From positions 62,001 to 126,000 of the forward strand of contig NZ_CADEAG010000001.1 of the NCBI RefSeq assembly GCF_902825155.1: a stretch of 64,000 nucleotides of DNA. Reading direction: 5' to 3'. The DNA is from Bartonella taylorii 8TBB (GTDB lineage Bacteria > Pseudomonadota > Alphaproteobacteria > Rhizobiales > Rhizobiaceae). Positions 55,858 to 64,000 of this stretch are shown one piece after another; position 1 is the first letter of the stretch, and each line of letters opens with the position of its first letter. Under the pieces are notes generated by a model, which saw only the letters and a program-made list of their open reading frames with translations, was not told the DNA's origin and made no database searches. Both the position numbers and the translations under genes were made by a program.

Positions 55858-57162
55858 TTATCGTGTTATTTCTTGAAGGGGATCAACATTAAAATCGAAG
55901 CCCTGCCCCCACAAATCATATTGATCGCGTGGAAGATCTGCATAAGGTTGACATGAAAAAACGGCCGCATATACTTGTCTTATCATAATGGCTTGCTGAC
56001 TCTGTGCACCCCCTAAGGGATCAATGATCGGATCTCCTATAACCATTCCTTCACGGTTTAGATAAAATCGCAAACGCACAACCGGACGGTTTTTTAAATC
56101 GCCACCAAGCGCCACAAGTTTAAGCTTCTGTTGAATACATCTCCCCGCGATACTGACCAACGTTTGTGCCATTTTTGTGATATCGCCGATATTTTTTCTT
56201 GCTCCCAAAGCTTCTAGTGAATCAGAGCGTTTTGCCCCGCCTCCTTGGGTGTGTGCACGATTAAGCAGATTATTTTTTTCCATTGCCAAAATATCTTCAA
56301 TGGATTTTTCAACTCTTTGGTGATTGTTCTTTTTATCGGCTTGCACATTTTGTGGAGCAGATTTTGGTTTAAACTGCGGAAAAGGAGATTTATCTGGTAA
56401 CATAATTTGAGAAACTTGTTGATGTGCTGGTGCTGGCTCTACAGGCACTTTTTCTACCCTAGGAGCCAATTTTTGTGGCGATACCACTTCTTCATTTTTG
56501 TGTGACTCTAAAAGCACCTTGGGCACAATCTCTGAAACAGCCTCTGGTGTCTTCTCTAAAAGCACCTCAGGAACAACCTCTGAAACAGCCTCTGGTGTCT
56601 TCTCTAAAGGCACCTCAGGCACAACCTCTGAAGCAGCCTCTGGTGCCTTCTCTAAAGGTATCTCAGGCACAACCTCTGAAGCAGCCTCTGGTGCCTTCTC
56701 TAAAGGTATCTCAGGCACAACCTCTGAAACAGCCTCTGGTGCCTTCTCTAAAGGTATCTCTATTTTTGCTGCTGTTAACTCTTGTTCTGTAAGTTCTGGT
56801 GTTTTCTCTTCTTCTGATGGCGAAGGTGTTGTTTCAATGGGCCGCGGTTTTTCTTTTGGTTTAAAAGGCGCAGAACTATCTATCTGTCCCTCTCCCACAT
56901 GGTGTGCATCTTCTTTTTCTTGTGGTTTAACCGTTGGCTTCACCGCTGGAATTTCACGCAAAGGGGCATTCACTGCACCTTGTTGAGAGGAAAGCTCTTG
57001 AGTCAGAGGAGCAAGAGTGATCGGAATTGCTTCTAGTTGTTGTGGTAAAGAAACAGGATTGATGAAGTAAACAGCCCCCCAGCTAAGAAAAATCACATGT
57101 GCTACAAGGGATAAAGCCAAGCCTCGTTTCATACTATGATAAGAGTCTTTGTTCATCTCCAT
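55858..57162 (-). CDS. tolA: TolA-like cell-envelope protein
   Basis: A 434-residue protein: N-terminal membrane helix ([20 protein letters not shown]), a long Pro/Glu/Lys-rich middle that spans the periplasm, and a C-terminal domain ([38 protein letters not shown]) of the TonB/TolA fold. Five copies of a 16-residue [20 protein letters not shown] repeat lie at about residues 120-210. It transmits force from TolQR to TolB and Pal. Position between tolR and tolB confirms identity despite low conservation. Confidence 0.9.
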   Translation of the reverse strand: MEMNKDSYHSMKRGLALSLVAHVIFLSWGAVYFINPVSLPQQLEAIPITLAPLTQELSSQQGAVNAPLREIPAVKPTVKPQEKEDAHHVGEGQIDSSAPFKPKEKPRPIETTPSPSEEEKTPELTEQELTAAKIEIPLEKAPEAVSEVVPEIPLEKAPEAASEVVPEIPLEKAPEAASEVVPEVPLEKTPEAVSEVVPEVLLEKTPEAVSEIVPKVLLESHKNEEVVSPQKLAPRVEKVPVEPAPAHQQVSQIMLPDKSPFPQFKPKSAPQNVQADKKNNHQRVEKSIEDILAMEKNNLLNRAHTQGGGAKRSDSLEALGARKNIGDITKMAQTLVSIAGRCIQQKLKLVALGGDLKNRPVVRLRFYLNREGMVIGDPIIDPLGGAQSQQAIMIRQVYAAVFSCQPYADLPRDQYDLWGQGFDFNVDPLQEITR

Positions 57163-57231
57163 GCCTTGCGTTTTTCATTTTTAGTGACTCTATGTAGTTT
57201 TGCATACAACATGTGACAGTTTATCATACTT

Positions 57232-57684
57232 TTATTGTGCCAAACTTGCCAAAGCAACTTGTGAAAAACCTGCCTTTTGAAGTGCAGCAAGCAGTTGTAA
57301 AACTTGTTGATATTCAACAGTTTTAGCAGCACGCACAAAAATACGTTGGTCTTTTTGTGTAGGATCATTTTCTCCTTGGGCTTTGAGCTGTGCAATCAGA
57401 GCTTCAGATGTATCATAATAATCTTGATTAATGGCTAGACGCCCTTGTGCATCAAGTGAAACGGTGAGTGGAGTGTGCTGCGTCTGCACAGGCCCGGCTT
57501 GACTACGCGGCAAATCAAGAGGAACACCATTGACCAAAAGTGGAGCAGAGACCATAAAGATAATCAACAACACCAGCATAACATCAACAAATGGTGTCAC
57601 ATTGATTTCGCTCATTAGTCGGCTCTGTGAATGACTCCGCCTACGTGTCTTTTTCCGAGAAGAAGAAGCAACAGAAACACCCAT
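57232..57684 (-). CDS. tolR: TolR
   Basis: A 150-residue ExbD/TolR-family protein: basic start (MGVSVASSSRKKTRRRS), one membrane helix with the essential Asp in EINVTPFVDVMLVLLIIFMV, and a periplasmic dimer domain (IFVRAAKTVEYQQVLQLL, GFSQVALASL). With TolQ it forms the proton-driven stator for TolA. Met3 of the open frame (57684) is used here because it is the conserved start; a start six bases upstream is equally possible. Confidence 0.94.
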   Translation of the reverse strand: MGVSVASSSRKKTRRRSHSQSRLMSEINVTPFVDVMLVLLIIFMVSAPLLVNGVPLDLPRSQAGPVQTQHTPLTVSLDAQGRLAINQDYYDTSEALIAQLKAQGENDPTQKDQRIFVRAAKTVEYQQVLQLLAALQKAGFSQVALASLAQ

Positions 57685-57696
57685 AAACAATCCCCC

Positions 57697-58410
57697 TTAT
57701 AATGCTGAATGCGGCGTGCGTGTCTCATCAATACGCCGCGAGACAATTGTTGAAAATTCATCGGCAAAATTTTCTATTTGTGCGATGATCCGAGCACTTT
57801 CATGGACCAATTTATTATAAGCAATAACGGCTGGAATTGCTGCAAACAAACCAATAGCGGTAGCCAAAAGTGCTTCTGCAATGCCTGGCGCAACAATTGC
57901 AAGCGAAGTATTTTGAGAGGCCGAAATAGAAAGAAAGGAACTCATAATACCAATAACCGTTCCAAAAAGGCCAATAAAAGGACCAGCCGATCCAAGTGTT
58001 GCGAGAAAGCTTAATTTTGATTCTATTTTTGCACTTTCGCGCCCCAAGGTGAGATCCATAGCCTTATCAATCCTACTCTGTAGGCTTATGGAGGTATGAA
58101 TGCCTTTTTCGAGGGATTTCTTCCATTCTACCATTGCTGCCATAAAAACGGCTGATATACTATTGGTGCGCTGAATTTTACACTCTGCATAAAGATCTTC
58201 AAGCGCTTTTCCTGACCAAAATTTGCGTTCAAATTTTTTTATTTCACGCCGAATTCTCCGATAGGTCAAAATTTTATCAAAAATAATTGCCCAACTCCAC
58301 ACGGAAGCCAAAAGCAAGCCAATCATAACAGCTTTAACGACGAAACCCGCTTGCATAAACAAATGCAAGATTCCAATCACTTCTGGATTCGTGAGTTCTA
58401 CATGCGGCAT
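57697..58410 (-). CDS. tolQ: TolQ
   Basis: A 237-residue TolQ/ExbB/MotA-family channel: N-terminal helix (FVVKAVMIGLLLASVWSWAI), a cytoplasmic loop and two C-terminal helices (ATLGSAGPFIGLFGTVIGIM and PGIAEALLATAIGLFAAIPA). The start MPHVELTNPEV at 58410 avoids a non-conserved 10-residue lead. It is 13 bases upstream of tolR and begins the tolQRAB unit with ybgC further upstream. Confidence 0.95.
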   Translation of the reverse strand: MPHVELTNPEVIGILHLFMQAGFVVKAVMIGLLLASVWSWAIIFDKILTYRRIRREIKKFERKFWSGKALEDLYAECKIQRTNSISAVFMAAMVEWKKSLEKGIHTSISLQSRIDKAMDLTLGRESAKIESKLSFLATLGSAGPFIGLFGTVIGIMSSFLSISASQNTSLAIVAPGIAEALLATAIGLFAAIPAVIAYNKLVHESARIIAQIENFADEFSTIVSRRIDETRTPHSAL

Positions 58411-58553
58411 AATTTTTGTCCCTCTAAATGAAAGGTGCATTTTTTAAATTTAATAAAGCAGATTGTTTTACAGTTTCTAAATTTAAGAAAACAATCTCAT
58501 TTTCTTTTCAATCAAAGAGCCAATACAATATCACAGTTTTAACAGATTACATT

Positions 58554-58994
58554 TTAAACAACAATTGACGAAAAAAGCCCTTTGGGTAAACGGCGCGGTT
58601 TTCCTGTTTCGTTAATAAGAGCAATTTCAACCTTTGCTGTTACCAACACCTCATCCTCACGCAGAATATATTGTTCCATGAAAAAGCGTGCTCCTTGAAT
58701 ACGATTAATGCGTGTTCTTATGGTTAAAAAATTATCGATTTGTGCTGATCGTGAAAATTTAATTTCCATATGACGTACAACAAAAAAGAGCTTTTCCCCC
58801 TCCACACCTGCTGCTAACATCTTGTTATTAAAACCTGTGTCCCGTAAGAATTCTGAACGTCCCCGTTCAAAAAATTCTAGATAGCGCGCATGGTAAACCA
58901 CACCAGAAAAATCTGTATCAGCAACGTACACACGCGCTTGAAAATCATGAAAAACATTTGTAGAATTACTTTTAAGAGAGTTTGTTTTGGCCAT
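58554..58994 (-). CDS. ybgC: YbgC-family acyl-CoA thioesterase
   Basis: A 146-residue hotdog-fold enzyme from the ATG at 58994, which has GGATGGAG about 8 bases upstream; longer starts add non-conserved residues. The catalytic Asp is in VYVADTDFSGVVYHARYLEF, and GRSEFLRDTGF and RINRIQGARFFMEQ follow. YbgC proteins hydrolyse short acyl-CoA or act with acyl carrier protein in phospholipid metabolism and are regularly the first gene of tol-pal operons. Confidence 0.93.
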   Translation of the reverse strand: MAKTNSLKSNSTNVFHDFQARVYVADTDFSGVVYHARYLEFFERGRSEFLRDTGFNNKMLAAGVEGEKLFFVVRHMEIKFSRSAQIDNFLTIRTRINRIQGARFFMEQYILREDEVLVTAKVEIALINETGKPRRLPKGLFSSIVV

Positions 58995-59206
58995 ATGCTC
59001 CATCCCATAAAATTGTTTGTTGTGGTAAATACTCTTGTATATGGAGCAGTTGAATGCATTTTTGTGTTGAAGTCGTGGAAACCAAAGCACAAAATTTTAA
59101 ATACCCCCAAGCTTTTTTTCATAAAGTTTTTTTCGTAAAAATTCCCCTCCAAACAGTGCATTTGTTATAAAAAAGTATTTTATGGTTGCACTTAAAAGAA
59201 GATATT

Positions 59207-60298
59207 TTAATCATCTTCTCTATCCCATAAAGTTGTTTGTTGTGGTGAATCCTCCTGATCGAGCAGTTGAGCACGCCTTTGTGTTGAAATCTGAGCAGCC
59301 GGAGGACAAAGACCTAAATGGCTCCAAGATTTTTCTGTAAGAATACGTCCACGAGCCGTGCGTTGTATAAAGCCTTGTTGGAGAAGATAGGGTTCAACAA
59401 TATCTTCAATAGCATCACGCGGTTCTGAAAGAGCAGCAGAAATGGTTTCAATTCCCACTGGCCCCCCTAAAAAAGTTTCCGCAATCAACCGCAAATAACG
59501 ATGGTCAAGTGGATCAAGACCAAGGTGATCAACTTCAAGACGAGAAAGTGCTTCATCAGCGACTTTGCGGTCAATTTTTTCCGCCCGTTTGACCAGAGCA
59601 AAATCACAAACCCGCCGTAAAAGTCGCCCTGCAATCCGCGGGGTCCCTCGTGCACGGCGTGCAATTTCATGGGCACCATCATCACTAATCTGCACTGAAA
59701 ACAAACGTGCATTGCGCCGAACGATATATTCTAATTCCTCTATGGTATAAAAATTGAGACGGATTGGTATACCAAAACGGTCCCGCAATGGTGTCGTTAA
59801 CAGCCCCAAACGCGTGGTTGCTGCCACCAAGGTGAATTTAGCAAGGTCAATTTTAACCGAACGCGCTGCGGGTCCTTCACCAATGATAAGGTCCAGCTGA
59901 TAATCTTCCATAGCTGGATAAAGAATTTCTTCAATTGCCGGACTTAAACGGTGAATTTCATCAATAAAAAGAACATCGCGTTCTTCTAGATTTGTTAAAA
60001 GAGCTGCTAAATCTCCCGCTTTAGCAATGACCGGACCTGAGGTAGAACGAAAATTAACCCCCAATTCTTTTGCCATAATCTGTGAAAGCGTTGTTTTGCC
60101 CAAACCAGGGGGCCCTACAAATAAAACATGGTCGAGTGCTTCCTGACGTGCTTTTGCCGCTTCAATAAATATTTTTAAATTTGCCCGTGCTGCTTCTTGA
60201 CCAATAAAATCGTCGAGTACTTGTGGTCTTAAAGAACGATCTGGGTCATTGGGAAGGGAGACACTACCAAGAAGGCGTTGATCTTCATCTTTATGCAT
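59207..60298 (-). CDS. ruvB: RuvB Holliday-junction branch-migration ATPase
   Basis: A 363-residue AAA+ motor. [18 protein letters not shown] opens the conserved part; Walker A is [10 protein letters not shown], Walker B FIDEIHRL, with sensor [17 protein letters not shown] and the C-terminal winged helix containing [12 protein letters not shown], followed by [16 protein letters not shown]. It drives branch migration in complex with RuvA. Length is slightly above the usual 340-350 because of a C-terminal Ser/Gln tail. It is 13 bases after ruvA. Confidence 0.97.
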   Translation of the reverse strand: MHKDEDQRLLGSVSLPNDPDRSLRPQVLDDFIGQEAARANLKIFIEAAKARQEALDHVLFVGPPGLGKTTLSQIMAKELGVNFRSTSGPVIAKAGDLAALLTNLEERDVLFIDEIHRLSPAIEEILYPAMEDYQLDLIIGEGPAARSVKIDLAKFTLVAATTRLGLLTTPLRDRFGIPIRLNFYTIEELEYIVRRNARLFSVQISDDGAHEIARRARGTPRIAGRLLRRVCDFALVKRAEKIDRKVADEALSRLEVDHLGLDPLDHRYLRLIAETFLGGPVGIETISAALSEPRDAIEDIVEPYLLQQGFIQRTARGRILTEKSWSHLGLCPPAAQISTQRRAQLLDQEDSPQQTTLWDREDD

Positions 60299-60311
60299 TG
60301 TTACCTTTTAC

Positions 60312-60929
60312 TCAAGTAGGAGGAGAAAGCAATTTGAGGCTATGGCGAATAAGCAGTGCAGAGGAAACGGTTTCCCCTTCAAGAGCCTTCATCGCTAAAG
60401 CAAGAGCACGGGCTGCTTGATCACGTTCAAAACCAAGTTTGATCAAAGCAGAGAGTGCTTCATTCGTTGGTTGATTGGTCTCCTCCAGATGAGGGAGTGG
60501 AGCGCTACGAATCGCATGTTCATTAAAGGGGAGTGCTTTACTTTTCAGTTCGCGGACAATTCTTTCACTAACTTTTTTACCAACCCCTGGAGCACGGCTC
60601 ATCATTGCAACATCGTTTAAGGCAATTGCTTGTGCGAGTTCATCTGGTGATAAAGTGCCTAAAATTGCCAAGGCAACCTTTGCCCCCACACCAGGAACAT
60701 TTTGCAAAAGACAAAACCACTCTTGTTCAGCTCTTGTAGCAAAACCAAAAAGGCGAAGTGCGTCTTCCCGAACATGTGTTTCAATAAAGAGGCTTATACC
60801 CTCACCAAGAGCTGGTAAAGAAGGACGCAACCGGTTTGACACAAACACCACATAACCGACCCCTTGAACATCTACAAGGATATGATCATCAAAGATATGC
60901 TCAAGGATACCTTTTAATTTACCAATCAT
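60312..60929 (-). CDS. ruvA: RuvA Holliday-junction recognition protein
   Basis: A 205-residue protein that binds the four-way junction as a tetramer and loads RuvB. The N-terminal OB fold ([32 protein letters not shown]) is followed by helix-hairpin-helix motifs ([33 protein letters not shown]) and a C-terminal RuvB-binding domain ([16 protein letters not shown]). A truncated version of its start, fused to a ruvC tail, lies immediately upstream. Confidence 0.97.
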   Translation of the reverse strand: MIGKLKGILEHIFDDHILVDVQGVGYVVFVSNRLRPSLPALGEGISLFIETHVREDALRLFGFATRAEQEWFCLLQNVPGVGAKVALAILGTLSPDELAQAIALNDVAMMSRAPGVGKKVSERIVRELKSKALPFNEHAIRSAPLPHLEETNQPTNEALSALIKLGFERDQAARALALAMKALEGETVSSALLIRHSLKLLSPPT

Positions 60930-60938
60930 ACCATACCC

Positions 60939-61103
60939 TTAAACGATGAAAGATGTTGCTACAGTGCGTAGGGTGGCAAAGACAAGAGCAAGCTCATCAA
61001 CAGCAATATTGCTATCAAATTCAGCACTAGGAAGCAGAACTTTTACCAACATAATATAAGCATCAAAAATGTATTCGGAAATATCTTTTAACTTACCAAT
61101 CAT
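60939..61103 (-). pseudogene. 54-residue RuvA-RuvC chimeric ORF from a junction duplication
   Basis: The frame opens [16 protein letters not shown] (compare Ruv[17 protein letters not shown]) and continues directly as LVKVLLPSAEFDSNIAVDEL (compare Ruv[21 protein letters not shown]), ending ...ATSFIV. Its ATG overlaps the ruvC stop as ATGA, exactly the kind of junction ruvC-ruvA would have had, and it ends 10 bases before the real ruvA start. Its own 3' end repeats the ruvC end (TCATCGTTTAAGGGTATGGT against TCATCGTTCAAGGATTATGG). It is a direct tandem duplication of the ruvC/ruvA boundary with many substitutions but an open frame throughout. Confidence 0.85.
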
Positions 61104-61609
61104 GCCATAATCCTTGAACGATGAGAAATACTACTACGATGCGTGCTATGACAAAGAGCAAGAGCAAGTGCATCAGCCGCATCACTGCTGTCAAATTCCG
61201 CACGGGGAAGAAGAACTTTTACCATCATATGAATTTGTTCTTTAGCGCCATGGCCAACACCAATAACCGATTTTTTTACTTTATTTGGAGCATATTCAAA
61301 AACGGGCAGATTTGCTTGCGCTGGAGCAAGAAGCGCAATGGCACGCGCTTGACCAAGCTTTAAAGTTGCCGTAGCATCTTTGTTGACAAAAACATGTTCC
61401 ACAGCAGCTTCATGGGGCATAAATTGATGCAAAATCTCCGAAAGTCCTTTGTAAAGTTGGCATAATCTGGAAGCAAGATCACACCGTACGTCAGAACAAA
61501 TCGTTCCTGCTGCGATAAATTGAAGGCGATTACCGGAGAGATCAATAACACCCCATCCTGTACGACGTAGTCCGGGATCAATGCCTATAATACGAATCGT
61601 CTCTGCCAT
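61100..61609 (-). CDS. ruvC: RuvC Holliday-junction resolvase
   Basis: A 169-residue endonuclease from [20 protein letters not shown] (start 61609). Acidic catalytic residues are seen in [16 protein letters not shown], and [15 protein letters not shown]. It cuts junctions symmetrically at the RuvAB complex. An earlier start (61669) would add a non-conserved 20-residue lead. The last codon ATG-GCA-TGA overlaps the start of the chimeric ORF. The region around its own start is also echoed upstream (61755-61802). Confidence 0.96.
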   Translation of the reverse strand: MAETIRIIGIDPGLRRTGWGVIDLSGNRLQFIAAGTICSDVRCDLASRLCQLYKGLSEILHQFMPHEAAVEHVFVNKDATATLKLGQARAIALLAPAQANLPVFEYAPNKVKKSVIGVGHGAKEQIHMMVKVLLPRAEFDSSDAADALALALCHSTHRSSISHRSRIMA

Positions 61610-61754
61610 AAATTTGAAGTCTATACACTTTTTTCCCCCTTGAACAGAGGTTAACAGCCAAGACAACAAAGGAAAAATATATTTTCCTCAACGATGCACA
61701 TAGACTCCATACGGGCTTCAAAATACAGCAAATTACCACACTTCAATATCAACT

Positions 61755-61802
61755 ATCTCTGCCATAAGTTTCAAGTCTATACACTTTTTCTCCCCTTGAA
61801 CA
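61755..61802 (-). repeat. Echo of the ruvC start region
   Basis: The sequence CTCTGCCATAAGTTTCAAGT continuing with CTATACACTTTTTCTCCCCT closely repeats CTCTGCCATAAATTTGAAGT with CTATACACTTTTTTCCCCCT at 61601-61640. It includes an ATGGCAGAG start-like codon that runs into a stop after 10 residues. It is a partial tandem duplication about 155 bases upstream of ruvC. Confidence 0.85.
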
Positions 61803-61910
61803 AACTAAGCAGCAAAAAGTACAGAACAATAAAGAAGAATATTGAGCGAAATCTGTTTTGAAAAAGGAGGCACACCAATAGAAATAAAGGGAAGCGAGGT
61901 ACAAAAGCTT

Positions 61911-62456
61911 CTAAGAATGCCCAAATGCTGTTTTAAGCAATTCGATTTGTTTGCCCACTGGATTGTCCTCTTCCAAGATATCAGAAGATCCGTGTTCTCT
62001 ACCAGCACGCATATATTGCATACGTGCTTCAAGACGCAATGAACGGGTGACAAAGTAACGGAAGACCTCTGGTAACTCTTGCCAATGAGGATTTTCTAGT
62101 TTCAGCGTCGGTGTATGAAGCGATACTTTTGCAATCTCTTTTTGTATTTGTTCTGGTGTCATTTCCCCTTCGCGCTCTGCACGGAAAAGGAGGAGTTGAG
62201 AGGCGATTTGCATAAGCCGTGTGCTTAGATACATCGCCTCTTTGGCATACATTGCAGACATTTCTGCTGAAAGAGAACGTGCAGCTAATTTCCCTTCCGT
62301 ATCAATATAAGTTGCGGTTTCTTCAATGAGTTTCATTGTCTCTTCATAGAGGCGATTGAAAGCATTATCAAAAGCATTATGCTCAATCATGATAATGGGT
62401 TCATCATGGGGAATTTTATGTGCACTCACGCTTTTATACTCCAAATACCAGCACAA
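61911..62456 (-). CDS. rcdA: RcdA-like (DUF1465) ClpXP protease adaptor
   Basis: Up to 181 residues; a start at MIEHNAFDNAF (62390) is also reasonable. The helical DUF1465 core is clear: NRLYEETMKLIEETATYID, AMYAKEAMYLSTRLMQIAS, then HWQELPEVFRYFVTRSLRLE and ARMQYMRAG. In Caulobacter the family (RcdA) helps ClpXP degrade CtrA and so times the cell cycle. The window also contains TrcR, another CtrA-linked regulator. The annotation follows the family; activity in Bartonella is inferred. Confidence 0.85.
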   Translation of the reverse strand: MCWYLEYKSVSAHKIPHDEPIIMIEHNAFDNAFNRLYEETMKLIEETATYIDTEGKLAARSLSAEMSAMYAKEAMYLSTRLMQIASQLLLFRAEREGEMTPEQIQKEIAKVSLHTPTLKLENPHWQELPEVFRYFVTRSLRLEARMQYMRAGREHGSSDILEEDNPVGKQIELLKTAFGHS

Positions 62457-62595
62457 AAATTATGACACTCAACGATTAGAGAGTTAAAAAGTTTCTTTTC
62501 CTGCTGCGGTGAATGTCTTTTTTTATTGAGTACCTCTTTTCAAATTTTTGCGCAATGTGCTTCTTATTCTAAGGTTAACGCGTTAATGAGCAGCG

Positions 62596-63738
62596 TTATA
62601 AACTGATAGGTTTCCCTGACAATGAACTTTGGAAAGATCGATGTTTTTCACAACAATAGGCAACCCCAAACTGCAGCGCAATGCCAATAATAATCAAGAG
62701 AGTATCGGAAAAAAGCGTTGCTGTCATCACTGTTTTTAAAATTTGTCCCAACATGGCAAAAACAGTGCCGGTTACAAAGACGGGTAAACTGTGTTTTCCT
62801 AAAATTGCTAAGGGGTTTTTTGGCGAGACATGAAACCACTTATTCAAGACAGGCAAACATAAGATAAGCGTTGATAACGCAAGTATATGGAGCAGACGCG
62901 GTAAACTTAAAAAGGTTTTATTAAAATTAAACAATGGAGAAGACCAGCCAAGCCACCCCAAAATGCTCCACCAGTTTAAGCGAACCCATAACAGCGAAAG
63001 CAAAAGATATAGAGCTGCTAAAACAGCTAAAAAAGGTTTAAAAGGGATTGTTTTTCCTTGTTGAAGAGATAAAGTAGCGGTCAACCCTATAATAAACAAG
63101 AATTGCCAAGACAAAGGGTTCAAAAACCATTTCCCCTCTAAAGGATAAGAATGGGGAGCAATTTCATAAAAACCGCAGACCAAGTACAGTATGAACGAGC
63201 TCAAAAGCAAAAGCCCTTTGTGTTTACAACTTAAATAAAGCGCAAAAGGTGCAAAAAGCATCAGAACAATATAAAGCGGAAGAATATTATTATATCCTAA
63301 TTGGTGCCCAAAACTTAAGGTGCTAAACAACGCAACAAAAGGCTTTGTGAGAAAGAGACCCACATTATTCATTGATAAAAGTTTTTCTGAACGCCACAAT
63401 AAAAAGCCTGCAAAAAAAAGGCTGATAGTTACAAAAGTAGTAAAAAGATATGCCCCATAAAGCTGAAAAGCTCTTTGCCAAAGTTTGCGAACAATGAAAG
63501 TAAAAGGCTTCTGATGTAACCGCACATGAAAACTTAATCCAAGAGAAACCCCTGAAATTAAAACAAAGGCTTCTGCTGCATCAGAAAAACCGAAGTTTCT
63601 ATGTGTGAAAGACTCATAAAGAGTTCCAGGAATATGGTTGATGAAAATCGTCAATAAGGCTAAAGAACGAAAAACATCAATGCGTGTATCACGATGAGAA
63701 GGATGTGTATTATGATTAAGAACACCTTGGTATCCCAT
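62596..63738 (-). CDS. opgC: OpgC-family membrane acyltransferase
   Basis: A 380-residue protein with about ten membrane helices. The N-terminal segment DTRIDVFRSLALLTIFINHI (with HIPGT following) and FSDAAEAFVLISGVSLG are the OpgC/acyltransferase-3 signature. OpgC proteins add succinyl groups to periplasmic or cyclic glucans. I start at Met13 of the open frame (63738), where GGGGG lies 8 bases upstream; 63774 is the alternative. Single gene, followed on the other strand by a partial gene. Confidence 0.82.
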   Translation of the reverse strand: MGYQGVLNHNTHPSHRDTRIDVFRSLALLTIFINHIPGTLYESFTHRNFGFSDAAEAFVLISGVSLGLSFHVRLHQKPFTFIVRKLWQRAFQLYGAYLFTTFVTISLFFAGFLLWRSEKLLSMNNVGLFLTKPFVALFSTLSFGHQLGYNNILPLYIVLMLFAPFALYLSCKHKGLLLLSSFILYLVCGFYEIAPHSYPLEGKWFLNPLSWQFLFIIGLTATLSLQQGKTIPFKPFLAVLAALYLLLSLLWVRLNWWSILGWLGWSSPLFNFNKTFLSLPRLLHILALSTLILCLPVLNKWFHVSPKNPLAILGKHSLPVFVTGTVFAMLGQILKTVMTATLFSDTLLIIIGIALQFGVAYCCEKHRSFQSSLSGKPISL

Positions 63739-63851
63739 AAGTGGACCCCCATAAGCAATAAAAGTGATAATCACCTTTTAGCAAAGCGCGATTGTAAGAT
63801 GTAATTTTATTTTTAAAAGTCAAGTTTATTTTTAAAAATCAAGGACTTTGT

Positions 63852-64000
63852 ATGACAAAAGAAAAAAATAAACCGATTGATCCCCATCCTTGTCCACAAT
63901 TGGTTTTGACATTGGATGTTCGACGGACCATAGAGCCTAGCTTTTTGCGCCAAATCTTGCAAACCCAAACCCCGCAACCCCAAACCTCACAAAAAAAATC
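63852..64000 (+). CDS. Partial gene running off the right edge, unknown
   Basis: From the ATG at 63852 the frame stays open to the edge: MTKEKNKPIDPHPCPQLVLT, then LDVRRTIEPSFLRQILQTQT and a Gln/Pro/Thr-rich repeat (TPQPQTSQ). The divergent arrangement with opgC suggests a shared promoter region. Too little is visible to assign a family. Confidence 0.5.
   Translation, partial: MTKEKNKPIDPHPCPQLVLTLDVRRTIEPSFLRQILQTQTPQPQTSQKK

Noticed and set aside
56475..56986. Plus-strand frames opposite tolA
   Set aside because: Shadow of the 48-base tolA repeat.

Overview
The window reads as an alphaproteobacterial (Rhizobiales) chromosome and almost certainly Bartonella. It is AT-rich and carries a Hbp/Omp25-type haemin-binding porin, an MbfA iron exporter behind an Irr-type operator, TrcR (DUF1013), RcdA (DUF1465), and a standard Rhizobiales order ruvCAB-ybgC-tolQRAB...pal-cpoB-tilS-ftsH-glmM. 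The species cannot be fixed from the sequence alone. A host-associated lineage fits the abundance of decaying genes, tandem duplicates and the effector array.

The left half (1 to about 32.8 kb) is accessory DNA. It opens with a phage-type replication pair (a DUF1376 replisome-organiser-like protein and a Toprim/RecA-fold primase-helicase, 0.5-3.5 kb) and a DUF6456-like phage protein (4.5-5.1 kb). A striking array of eight near-perfect 12-bp stem-loops follows at 6.2-6.55 kb, then a small exported protein. From 7.9 to 15.9 kb the minus strand is a tandem array of a modular membrane-protein family that I do not recognise. Long members join an N-terminal membrane anchor to soluble domains ending in a possible PD-(D/E)XK-like motif. 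Short members keep only membrane modules, and several copies are frameshifted or rotted. From 18.7 to 26.05 kb lie six consecutive YopJ-family acetyltransferase effector genes, all on the plus strand, with the His/acid/Cys triad visible in every copy. A phage lysis cassette (GH24 endolysin, overlapping spanin-like pair, small membrane protein) follows at 26.7-27.9 kb. After it come a haemin-binding porin, an AlpA-like regulator, two related lipoproteins, a MurA C-terminal fragment and a frame-broken DUF3987 phage primase. The island ends at a tRNA-Leu(CAA) whose 3' end faces it.

The right half (33.1-64 kb) is mostly core chromosome: YqaA-like membrane protein and DsbB, a MazF/PemK-like toxin, a decayed stretch (35.2-38.4 kb), mbfA, dut plus a degenerate second dut, exbBD, a DUF883/holin-like membrane pair, and then the long minus-strand block ruvC, ruvA, ruvB, ybgC, tolQ, tolR, tolA, tolB, (yebC on plus, trcR), pal, cpoB, tilS, ftsH, glmM. 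RcdA and an OpgC-like acyltransferase close the window. The tol-pal genes build the envelope-spanning Tol machine, ruvABC resolves Holliday junctions, and exbBD powers TonB-dependent uptake, probably of haem or iron alongside the iron-controlled mbfA and the Hbp porin.

Two themes recur. First, partial tandem duplications sit inside otherwise core operons: a 54-residue RuvA-RuvC chimera between ruvC and ruvA, a second echo upstream of ruvC, and a decayed dut. Second, in-frame minisatellites have expanded inside several genes (primase, hbp, mbfA, cpoB with about 25 copies of a 15-residue unit, tolA, and tilS more weakly).
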